Shown: one piece after another, positions 26,337-34,502 of the stretch
Position numbering within the stretch: position 1 is the first letter of the stretch
Layout: the number at the start of each line of letters is the position of its first letter
Assembly (NCBI GenBank): GCA_021816925.1
Contig: JAKAWQ010000002.1
Coordinates: forward strand, 124,001-188,000
Length of the DNA stretch: 64,000 nucleotides
Source of the DNA: Pseudomonadota bacterium
GTDB lineage: Bacteria; Pseudomonadota; Alphaproteobacteria; Acetobacterales; Acetobacteraceae
Direction of reading: 5' to 3'
Made by a program: the position numbers and the translations under genes
The notes under the pieces: generated by a model
What the model saw: only the letters and a program-made list of their open reading frames with translations
What the model was told of the DNA's origin: nothing
Databases searched by the model: none

Positions 26337-27209
26337 ATGCAGATCGACGCACATCAGCATTTCTGGCGGCTCGAGCGTAGCGACTACGGGTGGCTGACCC
26401 CGGAGGCGGGTCCCATCTATCGCGACTTCCTGCCCGCCGACCTCGAGCCTCTGCTGATCCGCCACCGGATCGATGCGACCATCCTGGTGCAGGCGGCGCC
26501 GAGCGTCGCCGAGACCGAATTCCTTCTCGCGCTCGCCGCTCGCACGCCCTTCGTCGCGGGCGTCGTCGGCTGGGTTGATCTCGCCGCGGCCGATGCGCCG
26601 GGCACGATCGGCTGGCTCGCCGCCGATCCCCTTCTCGTCGGTCTCAGGCCCATGGTGCAGGACATCGCCGATGACGAGTGGCTGCTGCGCCCCGATCTTG
26701 CCCCCGCCCTCGCCGCCATGACGCGGCATCGGCTTCTGTTCGACGCTCTGGTTCTGCCGCGCCACCTTCCCCGCCTGCTCGTGTTCCTCGATCGTTACCC
26801 GGAACTTTCCGTCGTGCTCGACCATAGCGCCAAGCCGCAGATCCTGAATCGCACCCTCGATCCCTGGCGCGCCGATGTCGCGGCGATCGCGGCGCGCCCG
26901 GAGGTGAGCTGCAAGCTCTCCGGCCTGGTGACGGAAGCCGGCGCGAATTGGCGGATCGACGATCTTCGGCCTTATGTCGAGCATCTTTGCGCAGTGTTCG
27001 GCCCCGAGCGGCTGCTGTGGGGCAGCGACTGGCCGGTCGTCGAGCGGGCCCGCGGTTACGACGCCTGGCGGAGCGCGAGCCTCGAGTTGCTTTCTCCTCT
27101 GGCGGAAGGCGCCCGCGCCGCCGTTTTCGGCGGCAACGCGGCCCGCCTTTATCTCGGTGCGCGTGGCCGCAGCGCGATTCCTCTCAAGCCTGCGCAGCCT
27201 CCGCGTTGA
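26337..27209 (+). CDS. Amidohydrolase-2/lactonase family protein (COG3618)
   Basis: 290-residue TIM-barrel metal-dependent hydrolase. MQIDAHQHFWRL gives the first HxH ligand pair, DHSAKP a middle histidine, KLSGLVTEA the next strand and LLWGSDWPV the catalytic aspartate. This is the pattern of L-fuconolactonase/LigI-like sugar and pyrone lactonases. Substrate is unknown. Its 3' end overlaps the convergent VOC dioxygenase gene by 26 bp. Confidence 0.85.
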   Translation: MQIDAHQHFWRLERSDYGWLTPEAGPIYRDFLPADLEPLLIRHRIDATILVQAAPSVAETEFLLALAARTPFVAGVVGWVDLAAADAPGTIGWLAADPLLVGLRPMVQDIADDEWLLRPDLAPALAAMTRHRLLFDALVLPRHLPRLLVFLDRYPELSVVLDHSAKPQILNRTLDPWRADVAAIAARPEVSCKLSGLVTEAGANWRIDDLRPYVEHLCAVFGPERLLWGSDWPVVERARGYDAWRSASLELLSPLAEGARAAVFGGNAARLYLGARGRSAIPLKPAQPPR

Positions 27210-28143
27210 AGACGAATTCGGGCGGCATCTCCGGGCCCCAGAGATAGAACGAATCCTCGCCCGGATGGTCGATCGGCTCCCACTCGGCCGAGGCCGGAAT
27301 GTAGTCGATATTGAACGAGTATTCCGCGAAGCTTCCCCACGGGTCGCGGACGTAATGAAAATAGTTCGATCCGAGAACGTGCCGGCCGAGCCCCCAGCCC
27401 ATGCGCCAGCCCCGTTCCGCCATCGTCATGGCGCCGAGGCCGACCGAATCGAGCGAGGGCATGTCCCAGCTCACATGGTGCAGGCCCGGGGCCCCGGATC
27501 GCGCGAAGGCGACCATATGGTGGTCGCTGCCGTGAATCGCGTGCAGGAACGCGATGTTGCCGCCCGAGCGGTCGGAAAGCTTGAGCCCGAGCGTGCGGTC
27601 GTAGAAGCCGACCATCCGATCGACGTCGGCCGTGAAGCGCAGGAGGTGGCTGAGCCGGCGCGGGCGCGGAGCTTCCGCGAAGCGCCGGTACGGAGCGCAA
27701 CGCACACCCGATTCCCCGTCCAGCGGCGCCGGCGGGGCCTTGCCGTCCGGCGAGGTCTTGGGGCCGACCCGAATCTCGACGGCAAGGCCGTCCGGGTCGG
27801 CAAACCAGAGCCCGTTGCTATCGAAGCCCGGAGGCGGGGAGAGAAGCGGTATGCGCGCCTCTTCGAGACGCGCCTTGAAGCGCGGCAGATCCTCCTCGAA
27901 GCAGTGGAAGGTGAGGTGATGCAGTGCCTTGCGCCGCCCGCCCACCACCCTTCCCCAGCGGTACCCGTCCGCGGCGGAAAGCGCGAGCGCGTTCCCGCTC
28001 TCCGTCACATCGAGGCCGAAGGCCGCGTAGAACTCCTGTGCCTTCTCGGGCGCCGGCACGCTGAGCACGAACTCGCCGATCGAATGCACGCCGAGCCTGC
28101 CGGGTTCCGCGCTCGGCGCCCGGTATCTGCCGATTGCTGTCAT
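27184..28143 (-). CDS. VOC-superfamily extradiol dioxygenase-like protein
   Basis: 319 residues with two glyoxalase/VOC modules (about 15-130 and 165-290), the layout of type I extradiol catechol dioxygenases. Likely Fe(II) ligands lie in the second module: HAIHGSDHHMVAF, GLHHVSWDM and the glutamate of GSFAEYSF. Substrate is unknown. Convergent with the lactonase-type gene, which could act on a ring-cleavage product, but they are not co-transcribed. Confidence 0.82.
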   Translation of the reverse strand: MTAIGRYRAPSAEPGRLGVHSIGEFVLSVPAPEKAQEFYAAFGLDVTESGNALALSAADGYRWGRVVGGRRKALHHLTFHCFEEDLPRFKARLEEARIPLLSPPPGFDSNGLWFADPDGLAVEIRVGPKTSPDGKAPPAPLDGESGVRCAPYRRFAEAPRPRRLSHLLRFTADVDRMVGFYDRTLGLKLSDRSGGNIAFLHAIHGSDHHMVAFARSGAPGLHHVSWDMPSLDSVGLGAMTMAERGWRMGWGLGRHVLGSNYFHYVRDPWGSFAEYSFNIDYIPASAEWEPIDHPGEDSFYLWGPEMPPEFVFNAEAAQA

Positions 28144-28507
28144 GGTTGCACGCCCTCCACCCTGCTTGATTCGCCGGCTCGGTGCCGGGGCAGCTTAGCA
28201 GGAGGGCAGGATGCTTGCCAGAAACTCCGCAGCCGGTCCGCCGGCTTCCTCCGCCTGCTCGAGCGATCACCCGTTCGCGCCTCCTGCCTGACCACCCAGC
28301 CCGTACCCTTCGCCGCACCGCGGGAGAGGGCGGCGCGCGGACCCCGGCGCGGCGCCGGAGGGCGGGATGATCTTGGTGTTCGGTGTTCGCCGTGAGCGGA
28401 AAGATCGGGTAAGCGGGAGGGTACAACCGGAGGTCATCGAAAAGGCGCGGGCGGTGTAGCAAGCCCTGCGGATTGCGGGCCGGCGTGATGCAATCCACCC
28501 TCTACCG
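28144..28507. other. Intergenic stretch with a dispersed-repeat copy
   Basis: No gene is supported in these 364 bp. It contains a GC-rich repeat copy at 28317-28366 that recurs at 29025-29074 on the other side of the DUF302 gene, plus GGCGCGGCGCC-type palindromes. The rest shows no clear promoter or terminator. Confidence 0.5.
28317..28366 (+). repeat. Dispersed GC-rich repeat, copy A
   Basis: About 50 bp, aligning without gaps to 29025-29074 at 38 of 50 positions, sharing GCGGAcccc-type core CGGACCCCG and GGCGCCGG. The two copies are in the same orientation and flank the DUF302 gene. Confidence 0.5.
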
Positions 28508-28894
28508 CTAGACTTCCTCGACAACCTGACGAAGCATTTCCCTGACCGTCTCGGCGAGCCGGGCCAGCTCCGGATTTTCGATCGCCCGCATCGAGGCCAC
28601 GGGATCGATTGCCGAAACTTCCACCCGCCCATCCTCACGCTGTTGGACGATCACGTTGCACGGCAGCATGGTGCCGACCTTGTCCTCGAGCTGCAGCGCC
28701 TGAAAGGCCATTTTCGGGTTGCAGGCGCCGAGGATGCGATAGGGGCGAAAGGACGCATTCAGCTTCTCCTTGAGTGTCGCCTGCACATCGATTTGGGTGA
28801 GCACGCCGAAGCCATGCTTCTGAAGCGCCCGGGTGGTCGCCGCGATCGCGTCATCGAACGACAACGCGAGCGTCTTCGAGAAATGATAGCTCAT
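28508..28894 (-). CDS. DUF302 family protein
   Basis: 128 residues, matching the DUF302 fold throughout: MSYHFSKTLALSFDDAI, GFGVLTQIDVQATLKEKL, FRPYRILGACNPKMAF, LLPCNVIVQ-like MLPCNVIVQQ and VSAIDPVASM. DUF302 proteins are small, soluble or periplasmic and of unknown function, sometimes near redox or heavy-metal genes. ATG 28894 follows GGAGGCCAGG. It stands alone, bounded by repeats. Confidence 0.88.
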   Translation of the reverse strand: MSYHFSKTLALSFDDAIAATTRALQKHGFGVLTQIDVQATLKEKLNASFRPYRILGACNPKMAFQALQLEDKVGTMLPCNVIVQQREDGRVEVSAIDPVASMRAIENPELARLAETVREMLRQVVEEV

Positions 28895-29024
28895 CCTGGC
28901 CTCCCTGCCCGCGATGGACTTGTGAAGCTGAACGCTCCGAATCGGCGTCCGATCCGGACCTCGGCCGGGCAGATTGTCAACCCTTGGGAGAAGTTGCGAT
29001 CCCCGCTGCCTTGCCCTCTCCGAT

Positions 29025-29074
29025 ACCGGGGGAAAGGATGGCGTCCGGACCCCGTCCGGGCGCCGGCGGGCTCG
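29025..29074 (+). repeat. Dispersed GC-rich repeat, copy B
   Basis: Second copy of the repeat at 28317-28366, same orientation, about three quarters identical. It begins ACCGGGGGAAAGGATGGCG. It lies in the 28895-29115 gap, in which no gene is supported. Confidence 0.5.
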
Positions 29075-29115
29075 CCCGTCCCGCATGTGCCCATGACCGC
29101 GAACTCGGGTCCATT

Positions 29116-29148
29116 TGTCCTGATGGTATCCGGTGTTGTCAGGCTCAT
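29116..29148 (-). pseudogene. ltrA: Start of a group II intron reverse transcriptase/maturase (11 codons)
   Basis: MSLTTPDTIRT is the standard N-terminus of this maturase family, normally continuing with QRKLY-type sequence. Here it runs into unrelated sequence (NGPEFAVMG). Only the start survives. Confidence 0.65.
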
Positions 29149-29641
29149 CGCCAATCACCAATCCTCGGCTCCGTCAAAAGCACACCGGAAGTCAGGGTCC
29201 TTCCCTCCGCTGGCGTTACCCGGCCTCGACAGTACTACGACCCTGTCCGACACCCGCCGGAGCCGCCGTCCTGCGACGACGTTGAGGCCGCTACCCTCAC
29301 TCAAAACGGGGCTCCCCCAATTACCCGGCTCACCCTTGCGACATGCCGTGCCGACGACCCCAATGGACCAGAGCGGATGCAATCGTCGGTTGCTTCCCCT
29401 CTCCACCCGGCCTTCCCCGTTATTCAGGCGGGTCGGCGTCCATCACTTCACTTTCGAGGCTTGCTCAGGCTTTACTCACGTTACGGCCTGCCGGATCGCG
29501 CAACCGCCAAAAGGTGGCCTTTGTCACGAGGCTTCGGCCCGCCCGATTACCCAATCGGGCCGCTCGTCCGCTACCAGGACCTACCGGCAACTCCCCGGGC
29601 GGAACCTCCCTCCACTGGTGAACCGCGCAGTTGGGGCACAC
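29116..29641 (-). mobile_element. 5' remnant of a group II intron
   Basis: On the minus strand the element starts with GTGTG at 29641, fitting the group II intron 5' consensus GUGYG. About 490 nt follow of sequence typical of the 5' ribozyme domains of bacterial introns, including CGGAGGGAAGGGCCCTGAC shortly before the reading frame. It then reaches ATG 29148 and the first 11 codons of the intron-encoded protein, MSLTTPDTIRT, after which similarity stops at about 29116. The rest of the reverse transcriptase/maturase and the catalytic domains V-VI are missing, so it cannot splice. The long plus-strand frames here are antisense artefacts. Confidence 0.72.
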
Positions 29642-29650
29642 TGAATAAAA

Positions 29651-29847
29651 TGGGTTAAGCGCGCCACCGCCGTCGCCGCCAACGGCAAGACCGGCGTGAC
29701 CGAGGCGCTGGATGCACTCGGCCGCATCGGCAAGATCACCTTCGTTGCACCCGCGCCGGGCTTCAGCACCACCACCTCCTACGCCGGGCCCGATACGCCG
29801 GTCACCCGCATGGTGCAGCACTATGGCGCGGCGGGATCCGCCACCTA
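29651..29847 (+). pseudogene. Orphan coding fragment of unknown protein
   Basis: About 65 codons with the strong third-position GC of real genes here: WVKRATAVAANGKTG, VTEALDALGRIGKITF, VAPAPGFSTTTSYAG, PDTPVTRMVQHYG. There is no start codon with a ribosome site. The left edge meets the group II intron remnant, and the right edge runs into the opposite-strand DUF2459 gene. It is probably the leftover of a gene cut by the intron and by rearrangement. I do not recognise the family. Confidence 0.45.
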
Positions 29848-30555
29848 CGGCGACGCCGTTGGCGGCGCGCTTTCGGCGCGCAGGCGTCGTACCTGGCGCA
29901 TCACCTGGCCGGCGAAGACCACGCCGGCAGTGGTGACGGAGAGGCCCGCATGGCGGAGCGCATCCGCGGTCCAGGTGTTGCAGGTGTACCCACCGTCGTA
30001 GGTGCCGGTGGCGGCGTAGAATGCGCTTGCGGGATAGGGCCCGCCGGCGATGCGTTCGAGGCTGCCCGAGGGTGGCTTGGCGAAGCTCTGCCAGAGGAAC
30101 GCGGCAAGATCCTTGCCGCCAGAGGGACGGAGGGGAAGGACGACGACGTGAATGCCCGCGGTGAAGGCGCGCGGCGGGGCGGTGCCGAGGGCGAGGACGA
30201 GCAGCACGGCGCGGGCCGGGAGAAGGGCGCGCAGCGCCTCGGTCCAGGTGGGGGCCGGGCTCATGTAGAAGGCGCGCTCGCCCCATCCGAAGACGAGATA
30301 CCGCGCACCCGGGAACGCCCGGGGGATGGCGGCGAGAGGGCCGGTGAAGAAGGACGCCGAGAGGCCGATTTCCGTATGCCAACCGTTGGAAACGACATAG
30401 ACGTGCGAGGGCAGCGGGGCCGCATTGACCGCTGCCGCCCCGAACGCGAGAGAAATCCCGAGGACCGTCGCTTGCAGCCGGCGGCGCGCTTTGGCAAAGG
30501 GACTGGCCGGGAGTGTAGCCGGGCCGCGCGGACCCCGTTGCGAAAGGTCCGGCAT
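29845..30555 (-). CDS. DUF2459 family exported protein
   Basis: 236 residues. ATG 30555 is chosen for the GGGAG 7 nt upstream; earlier ATGs lack one. The N-terminus is basic, then a hydrophobic segment (about residues 28-45) ends in AVNAAP, a signal peptide. The body carries family motifs: VYVVSNGWHTEIGL, YLVFGWGERAFYM and the conserved TYDGGYTCNTWTADALRHAG (possible Cys/His site), ending at GVVFAGQVMRQV. Function is unknown. Confidence 0.82.
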   Translation of the reverse strand: MPDLSQRGPRGPATLPASPFAKARRRLQATVLGISLAFGAAAVNAAPLPSHVYVVSNGWHTEIGLSASFFTGPLAAIPRAFPGARYLVFGWGERAFYMSPAPTWTEALRALLPARAVLLVLALGTAPPRAFTAGIHVVVLPLRPSGGKDLAAFLWQSFAKPPSGSLERIAGGPYPASAFYAATGTYDGGYTCNTWTADALRHAGLSVTTAGVVFAGQVMRQVRRLRAESAPPTASP

Positions 30556-30710
30556 CGCGCGTCTCCCTGCGGCTGCGATGCCCTCCGGCAAGCGTGTCTC
30601 CGTGTCGTACCTCCGCATGAGATCGGAGCGCGCGGCGGAGAGCACAAGGGCGCGGCGGGGCGTGCTTCGGGGGCGGATGACCGGCGCTGATCGCCGGCAA
30701 GGAATGGTCG

Positions 30711-31916
30711 ATGAGTGAGAAGAGGGCGGCAACAAGCAACCGCGCGGAGGAGGTGAGGCCAGGGCGGCATTTCCTGCAGATCCCCGGGCCCACGAACGTG
30801 CCCGAGCGCGTGCTGCGCGCGATCGACAATCCCACGATCGATCATCGTGGTCCGGATTTCGGCCGGCTCGGCCGGGAAATCCTGGAGATGCTCAGGCCGG
30901 TCTTTCGCACCGCGGGGCCGGTGGTGATCTACCCCGCATCGGGCACCGGGGCGTGGGAGGCGGCGCTGGTCAACACGCTCTCCCCCGGCGATCGGGTGCT
31001 GATGTCCCGCACGGGCTGGTTCGCGACGCTGTGGAAGGAGATGGCGGAGCGGCTCGGGCTCGATCCGGTTTTCATCGATACCGACTGGCGCCGGGGGGCC
31101 GATCCGGCGGCGATCGGCGAGGCGCTGGCCGCCGATCGGGACCATCGCATCAAGGCCGTGTGCGTCGTGCACAACGAAACCTCCACCGGCTGCACAAGCC
31201 CGATCCGCGAGGTGCGTGAAGCGATGGACCGGGCGCGGCACCCGGCGCTCCTTCTCGTCGATACCATCTCCTCACTCGCCAGCATCGATTACCGGCACGA
31301 CGAGTGGGGCGTGGATGTCACGATCGCCGGATCGCAGAAGGGCTTGATGCTGCCGCCCGGGCTCTCGTTCAATGCCGTCAGCCGCAAGGCGCTGGCCGCT
31401 GCCGCGAGGGCGAAGCTGCCGCGCAGTTACTGGGACTGGCAGGCGATGCTGAAGGCCAACGCGGACGGCTATTTTCCCTATACGCCCGGCACGAACCTGC
31501 TGTTCGGGCTGCGTGCCGCGCTCGAGATGCTGATGGAGGAAGGGCTGGAGCGGGTGTTTGCCCGGCACAGAAGGCATGCGGAAGCCACGCGCCGGGCGGT
31601 CCAGGCATGGGGGCTCGAGCTGCAGTGCGCGGAGCCGCGGCACTACTCCTCCTCGCTCACGGCGGTCAGGCTGCCGGAGGGAGTCAGCGCGGATGCGCTC
31701 AGGGCGCTGATACTGGAGCGGTTCAACATGAGTCTCGGCAACGGCCTTGGAGTGCTCAAGGACCGTGTGTTCCGCATCGGCCATCTCGGCAGCTTCGGCG
31801 ATCTCGAGCTGATCGGCACGCTCGGGGGCGTGGAGATGGGGTTGGCACTTGCCGGGGTGCCGCATCGCGCGGGGGGCGTGCAGGCGGCGCTCGGCTTTCT
31901 TTCGGGCGCACCTTGA
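30711..31916 (+). CDS. Serine-glyoxylate/alanine-glyoxylate aminotransferase family protein
   Basis: 401-residue class V PLP aminotransferase. FLQIPGPTNVPERVLRAI is the family N-terminus, YPASGTGAWEAALVNTL binds the cofactor phosphate, HNETSTGCTSPI is conserved and the Schiff-base lysine is in IAGSQKGLMLPPG. The pattern fits serine-glyoxylate transaminase, which makes hydroxypyruvate and glycine. No other serine-cycle gene is adjacent, so a photorespiration-like or glyoxylate-clearing role is as likely as methylotrophy. Confidence 0.9.
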   Translation: MSEKRAATSNRAEEVRPGRHFLQIPGPTNVPERVLRAIDNPTIDHRGPDFGRLGREILEMLRPVFRTAGPVVIYPASGTGAWEAALVNTLSPGDRVLMSRTGWFATLWKEMAERLGLDPVFIDTDWRRGADPAAIGEALAADRDHRIKAVCVVHNETSTGCTSPIREVREAMDRARHPALLLVDTISSLASIDYRHDEWGVDVTIAGSQKGLMLPPGLSFNAVSRKALAAAARAKLPRSYWDWQAMLKANADGYFPYTPGTNLLFGLRAALEMLMEEGLERVFARHRRHAEATRRAVQAWGLELQCAEPRHYSSSLTAVRLPEGVSADALRALILERFNMSLGNGLGVLKDRVFRIGHLGSFGDLELIGTLGGVEMGLALAGVPHRAGGVQAALGFLSGAP

Positions 31917-31948
31917 CCGCGCCATCGGAGCAGGAGAGGAGAAAACGA

Positions 31949-32644
31949 ATGATCGAGGTGTGGAGCTGGCCTACCCCGAACGGACACAAGGTGCATATCG
32001 CGCTCGAGGAGCTTGGCCTCTCCTACCGCGTCATTCCGGTGAATATCGGCGGGGGCGAGCAGTTCCGCCCGGAATTCCTCGCCATCACCCCGAACCATCG
32101 CATCCCGGCGATCGTCGATCCTGACGGCCCGGGCGGGCAGAAGATCAGCCTGTTCGAATCCGGAGCGATCCTGATCTACCTCGCCGAGAAGGCCGGCCAA
32201 CTGATCCCCGCCGGTCCTCATCAACGTTATGCGTGCCTGCAATGGCTCATGTTCCAGATGGGCGGGGTCGGCCCGATGTTTGGCCAGTACAACCACTTTG
32301 CCGCGTACGCCCCGGAGAAGCTCCCTTATGCCATCGAACGCTACGGCAACGAGGTGAAGCGGCTGCATCGGGTTCTGGAAAAGCACCTCGGCGAGTCCGA
32401 ATACCTCGCAGGACCCGACTACTCGATCGCGGATATCGCGACTTTCCCGTGGCTCCGCAATCCGGACCGGAGGGGCATCGATCTTGCGGACTATCCGGCG
32501 GTGCGTCGCTGGCACGATGCGATCGCGAGCCGGCCGGCCGTCGTGCGCGGCGTCGCGGTACTGGCGGATCGGCAGCGCCGCGGGTCGATTACCGACACCG
32601 AGCGCGAAAATTTGTTCGGGGCGCGACAGTTCGCCACGCGCTGA
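31949..32644 (+). CDS. YfcG/YghU-like glutathione S-transferase
   Basis: 231 residues. WPTPNGHKVHIALEELGL, FRPEFLAITPNHRIPAI and LFESGAILIYLAEK form the thioredoxin-like N-terminal half, and YLAGPDYSIADIATFPW the helical C-terminal half. This is the YfcG disulfide-bond oxidoreductase type, which uses glutathione without the usual Tyr/Ser/Cys activation. ATG 31949 has AGGAGAGGAG upstream. It is 32 bp after the aminotransferase and probably co-transcribed. Confidence 0.92.
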   Translation: MIEVWSWPTPNGHKVHIALEELGLSYRVIPVNIGGGEQFRPEFLAITPNHRIPAIVDPDGPGGQKISLFESGAILIYLAEKAGQLIPAGPHQRYACLQWLMFQMGGVGPMFGQYNHFAAYAPEKLPYAIERYGNEVKRLHRVLEKHLGESEYLAGPDYSIADIATFPWLRNPDRRGIDLADYPAVRRWHDAIASRPAVVRGVAVLADRQRRGSITDTERENLFGARQFATR

Positions 32645-32884
32645 GGGGAGCGCGTTCGGGTATAGTCGGACTGGCATCTTGCCCTGCGCGCCTGTCGGCG
32701 CGGGCGGAGGGCGTTGACGGTACGTTAACGACGATTCGATCCTGATGGCTTTGCCCCGGAACCTGGACACAAGGGCGGTGCTCGGTCTTTCGCTTACTTC
32801 TGCCGATCCGACAGCACTTGCGGTCAGGTCGGTGTCGCCGTTTCTTGCCGCGCGCCCGGGCGCGCGGCGAACCGGGGCGCGGGC

Positions 32885-34252
32885 GTGACCGCGCGCGTAC
32901 TTGTTGTCGACGACGTGCCGGCCAATGCGCGATTGCTGGAGGCCCGGCTGGCCGCCGAATATTATCAGGTGGCAAGCGCCGAGACCGGGCCCAAGGCGCT
33001 TCGCATTGCCGCCGAGTGGCGGCCCGATATCGTGCTTCTCGACGTGATGATGCCCGGCATGGACGGATTTGAGGTTTGCCGGCGGCTCAAGGCGGATCAA
33101 CCCACGGCACATGTGCCGGTCGTGATGGTGACGGCCCTGGACGCGCCGGCGGAGCGGGTACGCGGCCTCGAGGCAGGAGCCGACGACTTCCTGAGCAAGC
33201 CGGTCGAGTTCGACACCCTCCTGGCGCGGGTGCGAGGACTGGTCCGTCTCAAGCGCATGCTGGACGAATGGCGGGCACGCAGCGAGACGGCCCGAACGCT
33301 TGGATTGATCGAGGGTCCGACGGAGACACCTTCGGTTGCCGGAGCACGCGTGCTGGTATTCGATGATCAGGACGCCGAGGCAAGTCTGCTGCAGGAGTGG
33401 CTTGCGCGAGAGGAGATGCTTCCAGGCCTTGCGCGGAATGAAGCTGAACTCTGGTCCCTGCTGGCGGTTATCGACTTTGATCTGATCGTCCTCAGCCTTT
33501 CCCTTATGAGCGAGGATGCCCTGGCGGTGGCCTCCGCGCTCCGGGTGGGAGGGCAAACGAGCGAGATTCCGTTGCTCCTGATCGCCGAGCCGGAGAGTCG
33601 CGAGCGCACGCTTCGCGGCTTCGATCTCGGCGCGAACGACTGGCTTCTGCGGCCCGTGGACCAGAACGAACTGCGCGTGCGCGCGCGCAACCAGGTCAGG
33701 CGGAAAATCTATCAACAGCGCCTTCGGGGGGACGTCGATCAGGCGCTCGCGCTCGCGCTTACGGATCCGCTGACGGGCCTCTACAACCAGCGCTACGTCA
33801 TGCACCACCTGCGCCATCTGATGGCACGCCCGCAAGGCAACGGCCTGGCGGTGCTGATGATCGACGTCGATCACTTCAAGCGCGTGAACGACAGTTACGG
33901 CCACCCGGCCGGCGATAGGGCGCTCAGGGCAGTGGCCGACACGCTGCGCGCCAACCTGCGCATCTTCGATACCTTGGCGCGTTATGGCGGGGAGGAGTTC
34001 TGCGTGGTGCTGCCGGGTGCGAGCATCGGCGAGGCGGCGAGCGCGGGGGAAAGGCTCCGCGACGCGGTTGCGCAAATGCGTTTCGTGCCTGACGGAAGGG
34101 GCATGCCGCACCGCTTGACGGTAAGCATCGGCGTGGTTTCGAGCGAGGGCGCGGAACTTACCGCCGAGGGCCTCTTGCAGGAGGCCGACGGGGCGCTCTA
34201 TGGCGCCAAGCGCGAAGGGCGCAACCGTGTGGAGTTGGCACGGACGAACTGA
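32885..34252 (+). CDS. pleD: PleD-type response regulator diguanylate cyclase
   Basis: Makes cyclic di-GMP when phosphorylated. 455 residues from GTG 32885. REC1 (1-120) is complete: D9-D10, phospho-acceptor D53 in LLDVMMPGMDG and K105 in LSKPV. REC2 (about 152-265) is a pseudo-receiver: the acceptor position reads LSLSLM and the lysine is replaced in LLRPVDQ, so it serves dimer packing. The GGDEF domain has GGEEF at 367-371 and an RxxD product-inhibition site, RIFD, at 358-361. No DivK gene adjoins it. Confidence 0.94.
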   Translation: MTARVLVVDDVPANARLLEARLAAEYYQVASAETGPKALRIAAEWRPDIVLLDVMMPGMDGFEVCRRLKADQPTAHVPVVMVTALDAPAERVRGLEAGADDFLSKPVEFDTLLARVRGLVRLKRMLDEWRARSETARTLGLIEGPTETPSVAGARVLVFDDQDAEASLLQEWLAREEMLPGLARNEAELWSLLAVIDFDLIVLSLSLMSEDALAVASALRVGGQTSEIPLLLIAEPESRERTLRGFDLGANDWLLRPVDQNELRVRARNQVRRKIYQQRLRGDVDQALALALTDPLTGLYNQRYVMHHLRHLMARPQGNGLAVLMIDVDHFKRVNDSYGHPAGDRALRAVADTLRANLRIFDTLARYGGEEFCVVLPGASIGEAASAGERLRDAVAQMRFVPDGRGMPHRLTVSIGVVSSEGAELTAEGLLQEADGALYGAKREGRNRVELARTN

Positions 34253-34502
34253 TGCGGCCGTGGCAGGCGGCAAGCTTGCTGCGAAATTCCCGAGCGGGAA
34301 GCAATAAAGCTATTCCCGCGGCTCCGATCGCTCACGGATATGTCGCGGCCGCGTGGTAGCCGAGGCGCGAACCAAGCGGTTAACCATATTCCCCTTAAAC
34401 ACCCGCATTGCGTCGCAACATAATGATTTTCCGCCGATCGATTCTTGCTGGCGGAGAGCTTCGGGCGCTAGTCTCTCCGGCGACGGGCGGCAGGAGCGGG
34501 GG

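Noticed and set aside
28643-29644. Plus-strand frame of 333 codons across the DUF302 gene and intron remnant
   Set aside because: Half is antisense to DUF302 and half antisense to the group II intron 5' region, a known source of false proteins.
32744-32888. A 47-codon frame (MALPRNLDTRAV...) overlapping the pleD GTG
   Set aside because: The overlap is suggestive of coupling, but codon bias is weak, there is no clear ribosome site and no recognisable family.
31643-34273. 876-codon minus-strand frame across the aminotransferase, GST and pleD genes
   Set aside because: It spans three well-supported plus-strand genes and has no motifs.
34302-34325. Hairpin CGGGAA...TTCCCG after pleD as a terminator
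   Set aside because: Only a 6-bp stem with a 12-base loop and no T-run.
34379-34400. CtrA-like TTAA...TTAA site upstream of pdhA
   Set aside because: The spacing is 11 bp rather than the 7 bp of the CtrA consensus.
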